Shown one piece after another: positions 8,420 through 21,680 of a stretch of DNA of 21,680 bases (position 1 is its first letter; every line of letters begins with the position of its first letter). The translations under genes were made by a program, and so were the position numbers. The notes beneath the pieces were generated by a model. It was not told the DNA's origin. It did no database searches and was given only the letters and a program-made list of their open reading frames with translations. This DNA comes from Pelargonium cotyledonis (Eukaryota; Streptophyta; Magnoliopsida; Geraniales; Geraniaceae), in NCBI GenBank assembly GCA_036897625.1, contig JAYMTA010001122.1, positions 1-21,680 of the forward strand, written 5' to 3'.

Positions 8420-9950
8420 GCGATTCTAGCTTTAGCGGGGTTTTGTTGTTTTCAGGGTGATTAATTTGAGTTTGTTTAGTAGTCGAGCTTAAATTTAGTT
8501 TTGCCGGGGCGCCATATGACATGTTTTCATTTATTTATTTGGTTTTGTATATTTGTTTCAATTGATATTCATGAAAAGTTATTGTTTAACACCATGTATT
8601 TCAGTTTTTTTTATCTCAAGTTTGAGTTATAACTAATTTAATTAACAAATGTTTCCATATTCATTAAAAAAAACAAATGTAACAATAAGTTCTTACAAAT
8701 TTGTATTTCAACCATAACAAATTTACTTGAAATTGATTCAAATACACATAAATTTTACATTCAAAAGGATTTGAGATTGATTGGTTGTTTTAGCCTTCTC
8801 TTTTGGTTGTTCAAATCCTAAAGATTTTAATGCTCAAAATTACAGTGATTTATTCAAAAATTTGAAAGAATGCGCAAAATCGGAATTAAAAGCTAAAGAG
8901 ATTGACTTGTTTCTCATTTGTGATTAACTTAGTCACTATTATTTTGGTTGACCATTTGTGCTAGAACATGTTGACCATAAAAATGATATGTATTGTCCAA
9001 AATGCAAATGAATTCAAATTCAATAAATCTCAATAAATTAGTTACTCATTTTTAAATACTTCATATCCATTATGATCATTTCAACAATTAATATCTCCTT
9101 ATAATTATTTTAATTGTGCATACTATTACAATTATTTTAGCTTTGCATACTATATTTAGTAGTGTTACCAAACAATACCTCATAAGTCTACTTTTATAAG
9201 AGCTCAAGATAAATTATATAGAACTATTTTTACCTATGTTGTAACCATAGCAAGAGTTCAAACTAAATTAAATTAAACATATAATTGATAATTTATTACA
9301 AATTATTACAATTCTATGAATCTGAATCCCCATCAAATATATAATTTGCCACACAACAAAGCTTAATTGTCTTTCTCTTCTTAATTGGACCAGCTCAATC
9401 CAAGATCTTGTTGTAGTACCTCACCTTCCTCACGAAGATAGAAGATGAACGAGGAAGAAGACCAAACCATGCATTTTTTTTTTGGTCTAAACCGCGTTGG
9501 TTTTGCCATACTTAAAGCATCATCATAATATACCGTTTAAGCCTTCTTAATGGTGGAGTGACATAGACACTTGAGCTGACGTGGCTTAATGACATGAGAG
9601 GAAAGGCTGGCGTGGAGGTCATTAACCGGCTACAATAGGTCATGTGGACTAACTTACAAAAACTAGAAAGTCCAGAACTCAAAAAAAGTAAAAACCATAA
9701 TTAAGTGTCATCATTAAGTAACGTATTCTTTTTAACAAAACAATTATTTTATTTAACTTTCGTTTAGCCAAACATATTACAACGTAACCTCATCTCATAA
9801 TGTCATGGACTTATTCTTTAACCGATGTTTAAATTTAGTATGAATAGTTCTTATTTATTTAACTAATCGCATTAATAGCTTAATAATTCAAAATTAAACG
9901 TTTATTAGCAAAATAAAATTAGCGATCTCGGTAAAAAGGGAAGAGGTAAG
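8420..9950. other. AT-rich intergenic region
   Basis: About 1.5 kb, mostly A+T, with no ORF or RNA gene I can support. Short A/T runs are the only visible structure. The last few hundred bases are the likely upstream region of the LEA_2 gene. Confidence 0.5.
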
Positions 9951-10217
9951 AGGAGGCGACAAATAGGCCCGAAGCTGTAGGCTCGTAACCGAACCTGTTA
10001 CCGAACCTCCGCTTGTAAGCTTCTTCTCTTCTCTCTCACCTTCACCACTCAACTAACTCTCATACACTCTGTTTTTTTTATTCTCCATTTCTTGTTTCCG
10101 TTTCTGTCACCACTCAGACACACAAATCCAACAATTTCCCAATTTCCCATTTCACTTTCCGATTCCCAATTTCATGAAAAAACCTCCATCTCTTCGAATA
10201 TTCTCTGCAAATTTGCG

Positions 10218-11257
10218 ATGATGCACGAGAAATCCGACTCAGACGACGCCACCAGCTTGGCTCCGTCGTCGCCGCACTCGCCGAAACGCCCCGTCTACTA
10301 CGTGCAGAGCCCGTCGCACGATGGCTCGAAGTCGGGTTCCATGCACACCACCCTCGCATTCAACAGCCCCATCGAGTCCTCCTCCAGCCGCTACTCCCGC
10401 GAGTCCTCCTCCACGCGCTTCTCCGGCACCGTCAAGTGGCCCGCCGCCCGCAAGAGAGCTTACTGCGGCGTCATTGACGAGGAGGCCGATTATGGTCATC
10501 CCTTCGCCGATCATTACGGATACTCTGTCCGGTGCCGGATTCTGATTGCTCTGTTTGTTGTCTCTCTGCTTTTCACCGCCTTCTGTTTCGCCATTTGGGG
10601 CGCTTCTAAGCCTTTCAAGGCCAAGATTAGCGTCCAGGTATGTAAATTTGGTTCCGGGTCTTTAATTTTGAAGCGAATCGACATTAAAGTTTGGAACTTT
10701 TTTTGTTTTGCAGAGCCTGAGCATACATGATTTCTATTTGGGGCAAGGAACAGACCTGACCGGAGTTCCGACCAAGTTGGCGACAACTGATTGCTCGGTG
10801 AAGATGATTGTGCATAACCCTGCTACATTTTTCGGCATCCATGTCAGTTCCATGCACATTAACCTCATGTATTCACAGATCACACTCGCGACAGGCAAGG
10901 TAAAAACTTGACACTTATTATAACATTGATCATGATGGTAAAGAGAGCAAACACCTGATGTTGGTTTCTTGTGCATTGCAGTTGGAGAGGTACTATCAAC
11001 CAAGGAAGAGCTATAGGACTGTGACAGTGAACCTGGAAGGAAACAAGGTTCCTTTGTATGGAGCTGGTGGGAGCATACCGGCCTTGGACAGCAGCACAGG
11101 CGTCCCGGTGAGGTTGGTGTTCGGACTGTGGTCTCAGGGGAACATTGTCGGGAAGTTGGTGAAGTCCACGCACACACGACATATCTCCTGTCCTGTAGTC
11201 ATTAGTGGACAAAATAACAAGCTCATTGCACTAAAAGAAGGTTCATGCACAGTTTGA
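10218..11257 (+). CDS. LEA_2 / NDR1-HIN1-like membrane protein, three exons, 293 aa
   Basis: Exons are 10218-10637, 10714-10899 and 10982-11257, all in phase 0 with GT..AG introns of 76 and 82 bp. The protein starts MMHEKSDSDD. It has a Ser/Pro-rich cytosolic tail with the family signature RPVYYVQSPSHDG, one transmembrane helix at about residues 108-128 (ILIALFVVSLLFTAFCFAIWG), then a LEA_2 beta-sandwich domain with VKMIVHNPATFFGIHV. This matches the LEA hydroxyproline-rich glycoprotein / NHL group that includes At1g45688 and At5g42860, probably single-pass proteins of the plasma or internal membranes. The biochemical role is not established for this subgroup. ATGs at 10218 and 10221 are adjacent; family members starting MH suggest the second may be used. 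Exon 1 is strikingly GC-rich. The leader at 10015-10060 is CT-rich. Confidence 0.93.
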
Positions 11258-11442
11258 TGAATGAATGTTGAGAGCTCATTGCAATTATGATTTGTTATTG
11301 GATATATCAATTCAAGAGTCAAATCTACAATTACATTATGAACAGCAAAATGGCCTCTAATAAACAATTGAGTTACAAAAAAAAGAATGGAGCTGTTTTC
11401 ATATATCTAAACAGATGGGACGTCAATAAATAGCCTGCACTT

Positions 11443-13904
<2,462 letters not shown>

Positions 13905-14369
13905 ATCTCTTTATTCCCAAAGCTGCAATGGAGACTGTTAAGAATCTGATTATGGACATGTTTTCAAGTCACCAGATAATATACAGAGCCAGAAATGGTG
14001 ATCCAGTGTGGTCAAGCTCTGATTTTTACAAATCTTACCAATCCAATCAAAGGATAGTTGGTTCTTTCTGGTGGGTCCCACCAAGTTCACAATTATAAAA
14101 TTCAAGGCCAAGGCTTAAAAAATGAATTCACAATGCCATTATCTAATGAGCATTTTCAGCATCTTTATAAACATAAATGAGTAGTATGGGATTGATTTTG
14201 AAACATTTGTACATAATTATTGTAATCAATTACATGAGATCAGCTTAAAAAATGCATTAGAAACATATATGAATGTAATTGCTGTTTTGGTGCTAGCTTT
14301 ATATCCAGATCTTGTTCCTCAGACTGCAAGTGAAGACAGGATCTCTGAAACCACCTGTGCTTTTTCTTA
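13905..14369 (-). other. Spacer between two tandem minus-strand genes
   Basis: 464 bp separate the stop of the PPR gene from the start of the peptidase gene. The spacer must hold the PPR 3' UTR and the promoter and 5' UTR of the peptidase. No clear TATA box or other element was identified. The right part is AT-rich and suits a 3' UTR. Confidence 0.5.
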
Positions 14370-16611
14370 TCAGTGTAAAAACACCATTCTACATGAATCT
14401 ACAAAGTGCACACCAATCCCAGGTTGTCTGTGAAGCTGCTTTGTGCACATATTGTGCTGCACTTGAAACATGCATGTATGAGTAATGGATTTTGTAGCAT
14501 TCCATATGGTTCGAGACGAAAGAGCATAACTTTTCCCAATCATCTGACTTCTTATGTTAGTAGCAGCTGACTTGGTACCTTGGTTTTGATAGATCCTCTT
14601 TGAGCCATTCATTGGTATCTCGTCGTTCTTGAAACTTTGTACCAATTCAGGACGATTGTCTGTTTTATATACAAGTCTCTTGGCTTCATTTACTAAACCA
14701 ATGCCATGCCATGCGTCTGCAACGAGCTGCATAGTGCTCTTACGAGGAGAGACACCTTTCTCTTTCATAACTTGGAGCAGTTCTCCGGCTTTTGATGGAT
14801 GTTTTGCTTCCCCAAATCCCCATATTAATGTCTCAAAAGTCTTCAAATTAGGGGAGATGCCCATTTCACACATTTTCTGGTAAATGTTCATAGCACACGC
14901 CATTTTGCCTAAACTGCACCACCCGCTGATGATTGTTGTGAAGATCACGACATTTGGGTGCACGCCATATTTTTCCATGGAAGTCAAAAGTGATTCAGCG
15001 TTACTAGTCTCTCCTGCGCGCACATAGCCTTTTGCAAGAATGCTGAATGCATGGATATCAGGCTCGATGCCTTCTTTTATCATGTCATCGAATATCTCCT
15101 GGCACTTGTCCATTAGCCCTGCTGAACTCCACGCGTTCATGATGGTGCTAAAGGTCACAACATCTGGTTTGACACCAAATTCTTCCATCAATGTCAGTGC
15201 CTGTACAATGTGAGCTAATTGTCAGTGTTTTCCTGAGAAGTCCAACGCAAATAATAATTCAAAAATCTGTAAAAGCAGTTCTTTATATCGTGAAAGACCC
15301 TCGTATTTCCAGGGTTCTTGCCATAAAACTAGAATGCAGTTAAAAATAAACTTGGGAAATGGATTCATGGATCACTTGCTTGTTGTTTTTTCCTCAGTAG
15401 CAGAAAAGAACATCAATGTACTTTACGAGAGAAAATTTAACCAGACAGAGCATAAAATTCTCTCCAGATCGTTAAGGATGTAGCTCACTTGACTTATAAA
15501 TAGCATACGAATCAAAGAAATTAGTGTCACCAGAATCACCTCATCAACTCCATCACTGTCAGTAATGTCTAAAAATCCCTTGATAAGAGTGTTGAACACA
15601 ACAAGATTTGGATGCACCCCGAGATCCTTCATTCTGTACACAAATCTCGAGGCGTCTTCCATGTTACCTTCTTTACAGTAGCCATATACAATGATGCCAC
15701 AAGTACGCTCATTGGGACCCACTTTACTGTTCTTCATCTCTAATATCATACCCTCAGCCTTGAATGTCTCGCCATTCTTAGCATAAGCACTGGCAATTGT
15801 ATTGTATGTAACAACATCTGGTCGTATGCCGGATGCCACCATCTTATGTATCACATTCAATGCTTCTCTCAAGTTCTTCTTATCGCACCAGGCTTTGACA
15901 AGAATGTTAAAGGTCCTGTCGTTTGGTTTCACAATTTCTTCCCGTGACATTAGCTCTAGGAGTTTTAAAGACTCTTCGGGCTTACCAGCATTCCCGAACC
16001 CTTTGATAAGGGTATTAAAAGTGCTAGCTGTGGGCTTACACCCACTCTTCTTCATGTTCCAAAAGATTTCCAAGGCGCCCTGAACATGTCCAGATTCAGC
16101 GAAAGCATTGATCATGGAGTTGAAGAATATTGAGTCGGGCTTCATACCGTGCTCTTCCACCTTAGAGATGAGTGAGGGGATTAATTTGAAGCGCTTCTGG
16201 AGAGTCAAAGCAGCAACAAGAATTGTGAAAGTTACTAGAGATGGCCTGTGTCCTTCTGTTAAATCGTTGAAAACACTGTGAGCTTCTTGAGGCTTCCTCC
16301 TCTCAATCAAAATGCTCATCATTTTTGTTCTTGACCGAACTATTTGGCAACTGCTACTTCCCAAACACACCAGGCAAAGAGACCGAGTCTGTGAATCTAT
16401 AGAAGTTGAGATAGGTCGTGATAGGTCCTTTCCGTGCAAACCTGGTTCCTATAAGTTAATAAAAAAATGATTGCTATGATGTGTAAGAACATGTACAAGA
16501 AAAGAAAAGTCCACATACACGAGATGGAGCAAGTTTACAAAATCATACCTTGACGGTTGACGCTCCATTCCATTGCTTGCTTGTAACTGTCCCCCCTTTT
16601 TGCTTACCCAT
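14370..16611 (-). CDS. P-class pentatricopeptide repeat protein, At5g25630/At5g21222-like, three exons, 600 aa
   Basis: Exons are 16611-16549, 16448-15540 and 15200-14370, all phase 0 with GT..AG introns (100 and 339 bp), 1803 nt in total. The start ATG at 16611 ([16 protein letters not shown]) is the first after an in-frame stop. From about residue 60 there is an array of roughly eleven 35-residue PPR units, recognisable by repeats such as [38 protein letters not shown] and [19 protein letters not shown]. No E or DYW domain follows; the last ~100 residues are a basic, Ser-rich tail. Such proteins bind organelle RNA one base per repeat. The target here is unknown, and the N-terminus is not a convincing plastid or mitochondrial signal. 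Splicing between ...GVDE and ALTLMEEFG removes a frame that would otherwise stop. Confidence 0.92.
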
Positions 16612-17811
16612 TACAGCCCGACTCTCAGCCAGACTGTCCCAGTTCCAAATTTTTGTCTACCTTCTTCCAAATATCTTAATGAATCACTCGCACGCCTTAG
16701 TTGGATAGAAGATTTGTTGGCGTGTCATGCACAGAGGTTAGGAAGCTTATCTTTGATACTAACTTGACATTCTTAGTGGAGATAGTCAAGTCTTACAACG
16801 ACCCTAATACAGTACAACCAAACATCAGCAACTTTTCTGAATAATTGCACGTGACTGACGTGAGTCACGAGAATGCAAATTTTGGAGCAAGAAGTTGTAA
16901 ACATCACAGAAGCAAGTCTAGTTATTTTGTTCTCGGCGCATAATCAGGCCATAAGAGCATAACACAAAGATCCTATAACATTTTATGAGACTCTAAGAAA
17001 TCCATCTCATTCAACCAGATTGTACATTTATATGCTTCCAAGTCACAGCAAAACAATTTGATTTCCGTGGTCCTTCAAAGCCACTAGTTGAATTATTCAA
17101 TTCGAGGGACAAGACCTTATAACTGGGATTTCATAAGTTTGATTCAGCAAAGCAGAAATTCTGACAGAATTTTGAAAACTTTACGACTAAAATTATCAGT
17201 TGGAGATAGTTGAAATTTTCAAGATTCCCATAATTGGGAAATGAACATATTAAAGCAATGATTCATTAACCTTCACATAAGCAGACAGGAACACCATCTA
17301 ACACAAATAAACTGAACTCCGACCTTAACCTCTTAAAAGCATGACATCAAGAAACAACTCAATGACATAATTCACAGTTACTTTTGTGGTAAAACTAAAA
17401 CCAACTTCACCAAAAAACACTTGATAACACAAAATCAACAAGCAAAGCCACAACAATATAGAACTAAAGTAATGTGAATCAAGCAAACATATACTTGCTG
17501 TTATAAGCCAGTAAACAGTAAAACAAGAACAAGAGCTTGAAGTCTAACAATTTTTCCTATCATACAAGGACCTAATTAGGAACCAATAAAAAGCCCAACT
17601 AATCAAGAAAAAAATGAAACCCACAAATTTTCTCAGGTTCAGATATTCAAGCACCAACAGCAAGATTAAAATCTCATCTGGGTCTTGGAATTTAGGATTG
17701 GTTGATCAAGATCAATGGCTGAAAATAAAGGCACACAAGTGTCCTGAGCTTTTGAAAACCCATAACCAGTTTCAGAAAATACAAGTAAGATTTGAAGAAA
17801 TTGTAGAGTAC
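16612..17811 (-). other. Region upstream of the PPR start codon, possibly a 5' UTR intron
   Basis: 1.2 kb without a credible gene on either strand. If the exon-like block at 17812-17892 belongs to the PPR gene, this is a long leader intron. A possible acceptor is AATTATTCAG on the minus strand near 16835. Otherwise it is promoter. The plus-strand ORF at 17614-17865 has no family resemblance and looks like chance. Confidence 0.35.
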
Positions 17812-17892
17812 CTGATGTGCTGGGAAGCTGAGGAACTTGCCAAATTGCATGGTGGGAGTGAGTGAATGAGCGTGCACTGCATGTTTAGGCAT
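17812..17892 (-). other. Candidate upstream exon of the PPR gene (27 open codons then a donor)
   Basis: On the minus strand the ATG at 17892 opens 27 codons (MPKHAVHAHSLTPTMQF...) that end exactly at CAG|GTACTC, a plausible donor, in phase 0. Splicing to 16448 would keep the PPR frame and give an alternative N-terminus. Splicing to an acceptor before 16611 would make it a leader exon with a small upstream ORF. The stretch upstream of it (to about 18000) looks like 5' UTR and promoter. There is no independent support. Confidence 0.35.
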
Positions 17893-18049
17893 TTTGGAGC
17901 TGTGTCTTGTTGTGAAACCTGGCACTGTTTTTGCTGTGTTGTGGTTTCTCTTATCCACACATATTATCACAATTCCTCTGACTTTTCTCCTAAATAATTT
18001 CAGTTTTTTTTTTTTTTTTCTGAGGTTGTAAGAGAAACCAGACATAAAC

Positions 18050-18600
18050 TAAAGTTATCATTTGGGGAATTGCATGGTGCCATGTAGACAACTTCTTTTC
18101 TTTTTTCTTGTGGAAAATGAAAAGAAAGATTAATATCTATTTGAACAAAAAAAAATATTGTAGATTATAAATTTAGATATTTTCAATCCCACAATGCTTG
18201 AGACAAACTGAAACTTGTAAAATGGATTTGTAATTGATCAGAAATAAACTCTTCTTTTGTTTGACCACAATTGTGTTCACCTCACATTACAATAAAGATT
18301 GGTTAAATTTATTATAAATAGGTAATTAAGAACTCTAAATCGATATCAACTTTTTTTACTTGAATCTGGTTTGATTTTTAAATATTATTAAATGATCATC
18401 AAAATTTTATATATATGAACTCAAAATAGTGTCTGATGGTAGTTTATGTCAATTCTTACGTTAAATTATCTGATGGTCAAATTGTATTAAATGATCATCT
18501 AAAGTTAAGTCATCTAAAGTTAACCTAAGTCCAAACAAATTATTAAAACTGAATCACTTGACATATAAAAATAGGTTGTCAAGTGGTCCAAATCTAATAG
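18050..18600. other. AT-rich intergenic region
   Basis: No gene is seen. The only structure is a 9-bp perfect inverted repeat, CACTTGACA (18555-18563) with TGTCAAGTG (18577-18585), around a 13-nt loop. Confidence 0.45.
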
Positions 18601-18614
18601 TGTCTCTTAGGGTT

Positions 18615-18900
18615 TTATTTGATTGAACAGGTTGGTTACACGTGAGTTGGACTTAGTGAACACTCAACCCACCCACTAGGCAAGCGGGTTGGGTTGTGCT
18701 AAACCGTGGAGGGACTAATTTGAGTTTTGACATTTTTTAACGACGATAGTATAATTTGGGTCAGTGGATTGACGAATTATCAGTTTTTTTCTAAACACAT
18801 CTAACTAAATATGGGTATGTGCAATGTACAACACTAAGATATCTTTAAACACGACATGAATACAACATGCATGTACGAATTGTCAACTCTACGTGAACAA
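18615..18900. mobile_element. Possible degraded transposon fragment (family not identified)
   Basis: A locally GC-richer block has a self-complementary feel: 'caacccacccactag' is followed within 10 bases by 'gcgggttgggttg'. Beyond it lie 'acacgacatgaatacaac' and 'cgaattgtcaactctacgtg'. Motifs of this style mark old dispersed repeats in eudicots and recall the block at 755-925. No coding remnant or clear ends are seen. Confidence 0.25.
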
Positions 18901-19388
18901 CTGCTAACCAACTAAAAACACAAAAGAATACAAAATATTCCATTACCCCACAAATCAAAATACATCTCATATGACAAATACTAAATAGTTTGGTGTGCAA
19001 TTAGGGGCTGCAATTCAAAGGAATATGCTATTCACTCACTCCGGCACATGAAAATCACTAACTAATATTCCCTTAATGTTACTTCTACAATCAATTACTC
19101 AAAAGTCAAAACCATTAATCACCCAAAATAATCCTACGTAATTCACGAGTACAAGAATTATCGGTCTAATATAATTAACGGTGTGTTACTCTTACGCATA
19201 CCATAAGAATTTAGGGGCAATGATTCAACTCATTGGCTCCATCTTTAAGGGCCCGAGCATTTTCTAAAATTTTTGAACTTTGAACATATTCAAGACAATC
19301 ACTTCAACACATGAGTAAGACGACAAACAAACTCTGATGCGCCTAAGTCGAAGGCAAGTTGGTTTAAAGTATTTTATTATATAATTTA
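18901..19388. other. Intergenic region before the copia LTR
   Basis: AT-rich, with no gene or RNA motif that I can support. It ends where the LTR-like sequence begins; no target-site duplication could be fixed because the right end of the element lies outside the window. Confidence 0.4.
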
Positions 19389-19677
19389 TTGGAATATCTC
19401 AAAACCAAATACTAGTATTAGATTGACTAGTTTAATATGATGTTTATGTTATGAATATTATTTAATGAATGTTCATGTGAATTAAGTATCTTAGACTCTT
19501 AATACAGAGTAGTTTCTTTTGTATTGTATTTTCTAATTGTAATATAAATATGTTATTTACTCATATATAAAGAGGTTATTGTTGTACACAATAAGATCAT
19601 CAATAAGAGCTCTAATATTCTCTCCCTAGCTTATATCCTCTCTCTTCTTGTGCGTTTTTGCTCTTCAATTTACAACA
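19389..19677 (+). repeat. 5' long terminal repeat of a decayed Ty1/copia retrotransposon
   Basis: The block has LTR organisation. There is a TATA-like 'catatataaag' near 19561-19571, then 'aataaga' and 'aataagag' signals, and a CT-rich stretch (tctctccctagcttatatcc, 19619-19638). It ends in 'tttacaaca' at 19677. The following bases 'cgtacgttatcaccacgatcc' resemble, with changes, the ACGTTATCA-type sequence that begins the internal region of many plant copia elements. The start near 19389 (ttggaatatc) is a guess; it should be TG but is mutated or misplaced by a few bases. The decayed gag downstream supports the call and the orientation. Confidence 0.65.
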
Positions 19678-19886
19678 CGTACGTTATCACCACGATCCGA
19701 CTCAAGGTATAATTATAGTTTTGTTTTCATGTTTTTGTATTATATGGTTTGGATTGTTTATTTTGATACGTGAATCACTTATATCATATTTATTGGCTCA
19801 TACAAATTTACAGATTTTTTTTGTGTCTATGAGTTGTTCTGTGTTGTATTTTCTTTTGGTATATGTAAACAAAGAATCTATAGATC

Positions 19887-19984
19887 ATAACCATATGTGA
19901 CTCTCCGTATGTCTCCACCCCACTATTGCCTATAGAATATAACCATATGTGACTCTCCGTATCTCTCCGCCCCACTATATTTTA
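19887..19984. repeat. 52-bp tandem duplication, about two copies
   Basis: The sequence starting ATAACCATATGTGACTCTCC at 19887 is repeated at 19939, one 52-bp unit later. The copies differ by a few substitutions and a small gap in the segment reading 'gtctccaccccactat' versus 'ctctccgccccactat'. The second copy is slightly short. Confidence 0.85.
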
Positions 19985-20175
19985 TTACATTATATAGTAT
20001 ATTGCCTATATGGACTCGATAGTAATATTAACATGTTATTATTATTTTAGTTAAATTAATTATTATGATGATCTTTATTTTTCAAATTACATGCGTGAAC
20101 CATCTTATTCACCAACATATTGATCTAATATATACATACATAAGTGTCCTTTTGTATTATAATGCATGTTTACAA

Positions 20176-20203
20176 CTTTTGCTTTTGCTTTTGCTTTTGC
20201 TTT
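20176..20203. repeat. Hexanucleotide microsatellite (CTTTTG)n
   Basis: About four and a half consecutive units of the hexamer CTTTTG lie in the leader of the copia element, the last partial. Probably length-variable between individuals. Confidence 0.8.
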
Positions 20204-20863
20204 GAGTTCGTATATACTATATAACCAAAAACATATTATTAATTATTGTATCTGTAAGTGCACAGCAATATCAGTATTTTTTATTTATTAGTAAACAAAT
20301 ATATACTTTGTTAGTTTGTACCATGATTGTGATCTGGTTTCGGAGCTTGAAAATTGGAATACACCAAAAATTGTTAAGATATGCTCCGTACGTATATAAC
20401 AAATTAATTTTATGATCTGATTATAATTGCATAGCCTGTAGTTCATATCTCCTTCTACTCATGCATGCTTTCCTTTTGGTCTTTAAGGGTCAATTGATAT
20501 GCTTATAATTCTCTGGTTCGTTTCGGCTAGTTAAGAAGTCACTATTAAAACATAGTATAAAAGAAAATATAATGCAATTGGCTAACCCCTTCGTTGTTGA
20601 TTTTAAATTCTTTATATGTTCATTCCATTAATTGTGAAATAATAATTAGATATGGCAGTTAGTACCACTCTTCATACATATATGAGCAGTATTTGGCAGG
20701 AACAAAGAGGATGATAGTGTTTATGTATATGGCATCTCATTCATGTATATTATACAATTTGTTTTGTGTCATATATATTGTATATTGAGTTGACACATTT
20801 GATTTACTGTATTATATGTTTGATCTTTCTCTATTAATTAATTCATATTTTTATATCATTATA

Positions 20864-21680
20864 ATGTCGAATCTTGCAAAATTTGATTTTGTGACACTTG
20901 ATATTTCGATAAAGAAATATTTGTCTATCCAATATGCTCCAGCAGCAGCAATATCTTAAAAGAAGTTTTAAGAGATACTTCGAACTATTTTATTGTTTTC
21001 TAGTGACTAAACAAAACAATAAGTTTTGCATAAAAATGTCAGAATCTCATTTAATTGGATCGGCTCAATTCCCTGAAATGAATGTTGTAGCACATAAACA
21101 TCGTGGTCATGAAGTGAAAATCTTTGTGTTATATTAAAACCACATTTTTCCACCTGAAGTGGAGAAATAATGAAAGAAAGTTAGAAGGAAAATATGGGCA
21201 AAGTAGTAAAGCAACGAATAACCGATATGGTGACAAAGGTTTTTGGTCTTGTACCTGTAGTACCCCAAAACATCTAATTGACCTTTTATGCAAAACGTTG
21301 AAACAATAACAAAATGAAAATAAAGACAAATATTGTTTATAAAGAAAGCGATTATTATCATATATGGAACTCCGATGCTACATATCTTGAATTGTTAATT
21401 TCTTTGCTGTACCAGAAGGAAAATTCGACCACTTGATTGGTTATGAATGCATTGGAAAATAATTTATTTTGTTGTCTTACTTACTGTTACATGATTTTTT
21501 TTTTGTTTATTTTTATTCTTTACATAATGTTGATGTTTATATTTATTTAATGGAGAAATGTGTCTTACTGGTAGTGCAATAGCTCATACAGTTATGAAAA
21601 GTGAAATGTATTTTTCTAATCTAGTAATGCATGAAACCAATGTTAGTACTATATTTAGTAGTACAAAGTTAACTAAAGGC
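20864..21680 (+). pseudogene. Broken gag and start of protease of a Ty1/copia retrotransposon (continues past the right edge)
   Basis: Several gag/pol pieces appear in order but in different frames. The gag start is at 20864 (MSNLAKFDFVTLDIS). After about 23 codons it shifts frame and most of the central gag is missing. A C-terminal gag piece in another frame (KRYFELFYCFLVTKQNNKF, GSAQFPEMN) spans about 20954-21120. A ruined zinc-knuckle region is at about 21215-21300 (GDKGFWSCTCSTPKHLIDL), with its Cys/His ligands mostly lost. Then come VPEGKFDHLIG near 21415-21445 and, at 21561-21680, the start of the protease region with its active-site Asp replaced by Gly (LTGSAIAH). The frame breaks, deletion and lost residues show it cannot make working proteins. 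It runs beyond the window, so the reverse transcriptase and 3' LTR cannot be judged. Confidence 0.8.

Larger units (their letters stand above)
19678..20863 (+). other. Untranslated leader between the LTR and gag of the copia element
   Basis: About 1.2 kb of AT-rich DNA lies between the LTR end and the gag start. It has no gene. The ORF at 19658-19900 crosses the LTR boundary and is chance. The leader holds a 52-bp tandem duplication (19887-19984) and a TTTTGC hexamer repeat (20176-20203). Part of the length may come from later insertions. Confidence 0.5.

Noticed and set aside
10092..10217. N-terminal extension of the LEA_2 protein in the same open frame
   Set aside because: The open frame begins at a TTG with no ATG before 10218, and related proteins start at MH.
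10734..11212. Long minus-strand ORFs opposite the LEA_2 exons
   Set aside because: They are shadows of GC-rich coding exons, cross introns and resemble no family.
17614..17865. Plus-strand ORF near the candidate PPR leader exon
   Set aside because: No recognisable domain, and it overlaps a plausible exon on the other strand.
18555..18585. Inverted repeat as a terminator or small-RNA precursor
   Set aside because: Nine base pairs alone in AT-rich intergenic DNA is too little to support a function.

Overview
The window is nuclear DNA of a flowering plant, almost certainly a eudicot. It is AT-rich, its genes have GT..AG introns, its promoters carry plant telo-boxes, and every recognisable protein has its closest remembered relative in Arabidopsis. 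A rosid is my guess, but nothing in the sequence fixes the family.

Layout, left to right. (1) 220-273, minus: the first coding exon of a gene that runs off the left edge. (2) 1244-5233, plus: a complete seven-exon gene for a CONTINUOUS VASCULAR RING / LIKE-COV (DUF502) membrane protein, 267 aa. (3) 5999-6450: mobile-element debris, namely a short hAT-like non-autonomous element and, beside it, a possible minus-strand SINE relic. (4) 6671-7400, plus: a non-coding unit with two telo-boxes, a TATA box and three box C/D snoRNAs about 60 bp apart. Their guides fit 18S rRNA, 25S rRNA and, for the U27 homologue, also U6 snRNA. (5) 8257-8370: an isolated open exon-like block of unknown identity. (6) 10218-11257, plus: a three-exon LEA_2 / NDR1-HIN1-like membrane protein gene, 293 aa. 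(7) 11443-13904, minus: a five-exon gene for a chloroplast type I signal peptidase (Plsp1 / thylakoidal processing peptidase class), 327 aa, convergent with the LEA_2 gene with only 185 bp between stop codons. (8) 14370-16611, minus: a three-exon P-class pentatricopeptide repeat protein like Arabidopsis At5g25630/At5g21222, 600 aa, with a possible extra 5' exon at 17812-17892. (9) 19389-21680, plus: a decayed Ty1/copia retrotransposon (5' LTR, long leader, broken gag and start of protease) that continues past the right edge.

The protein genes are unrelated housekeeping or organelle genes and form no pathway. The most unusual part is the snoRNA cluster. All coding models were built by eye from splice signals, reading phase and family resemblance; each closes in frame. 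The rRNA and U6 target sequences and site numbers are from memory and should be checked by alignment.
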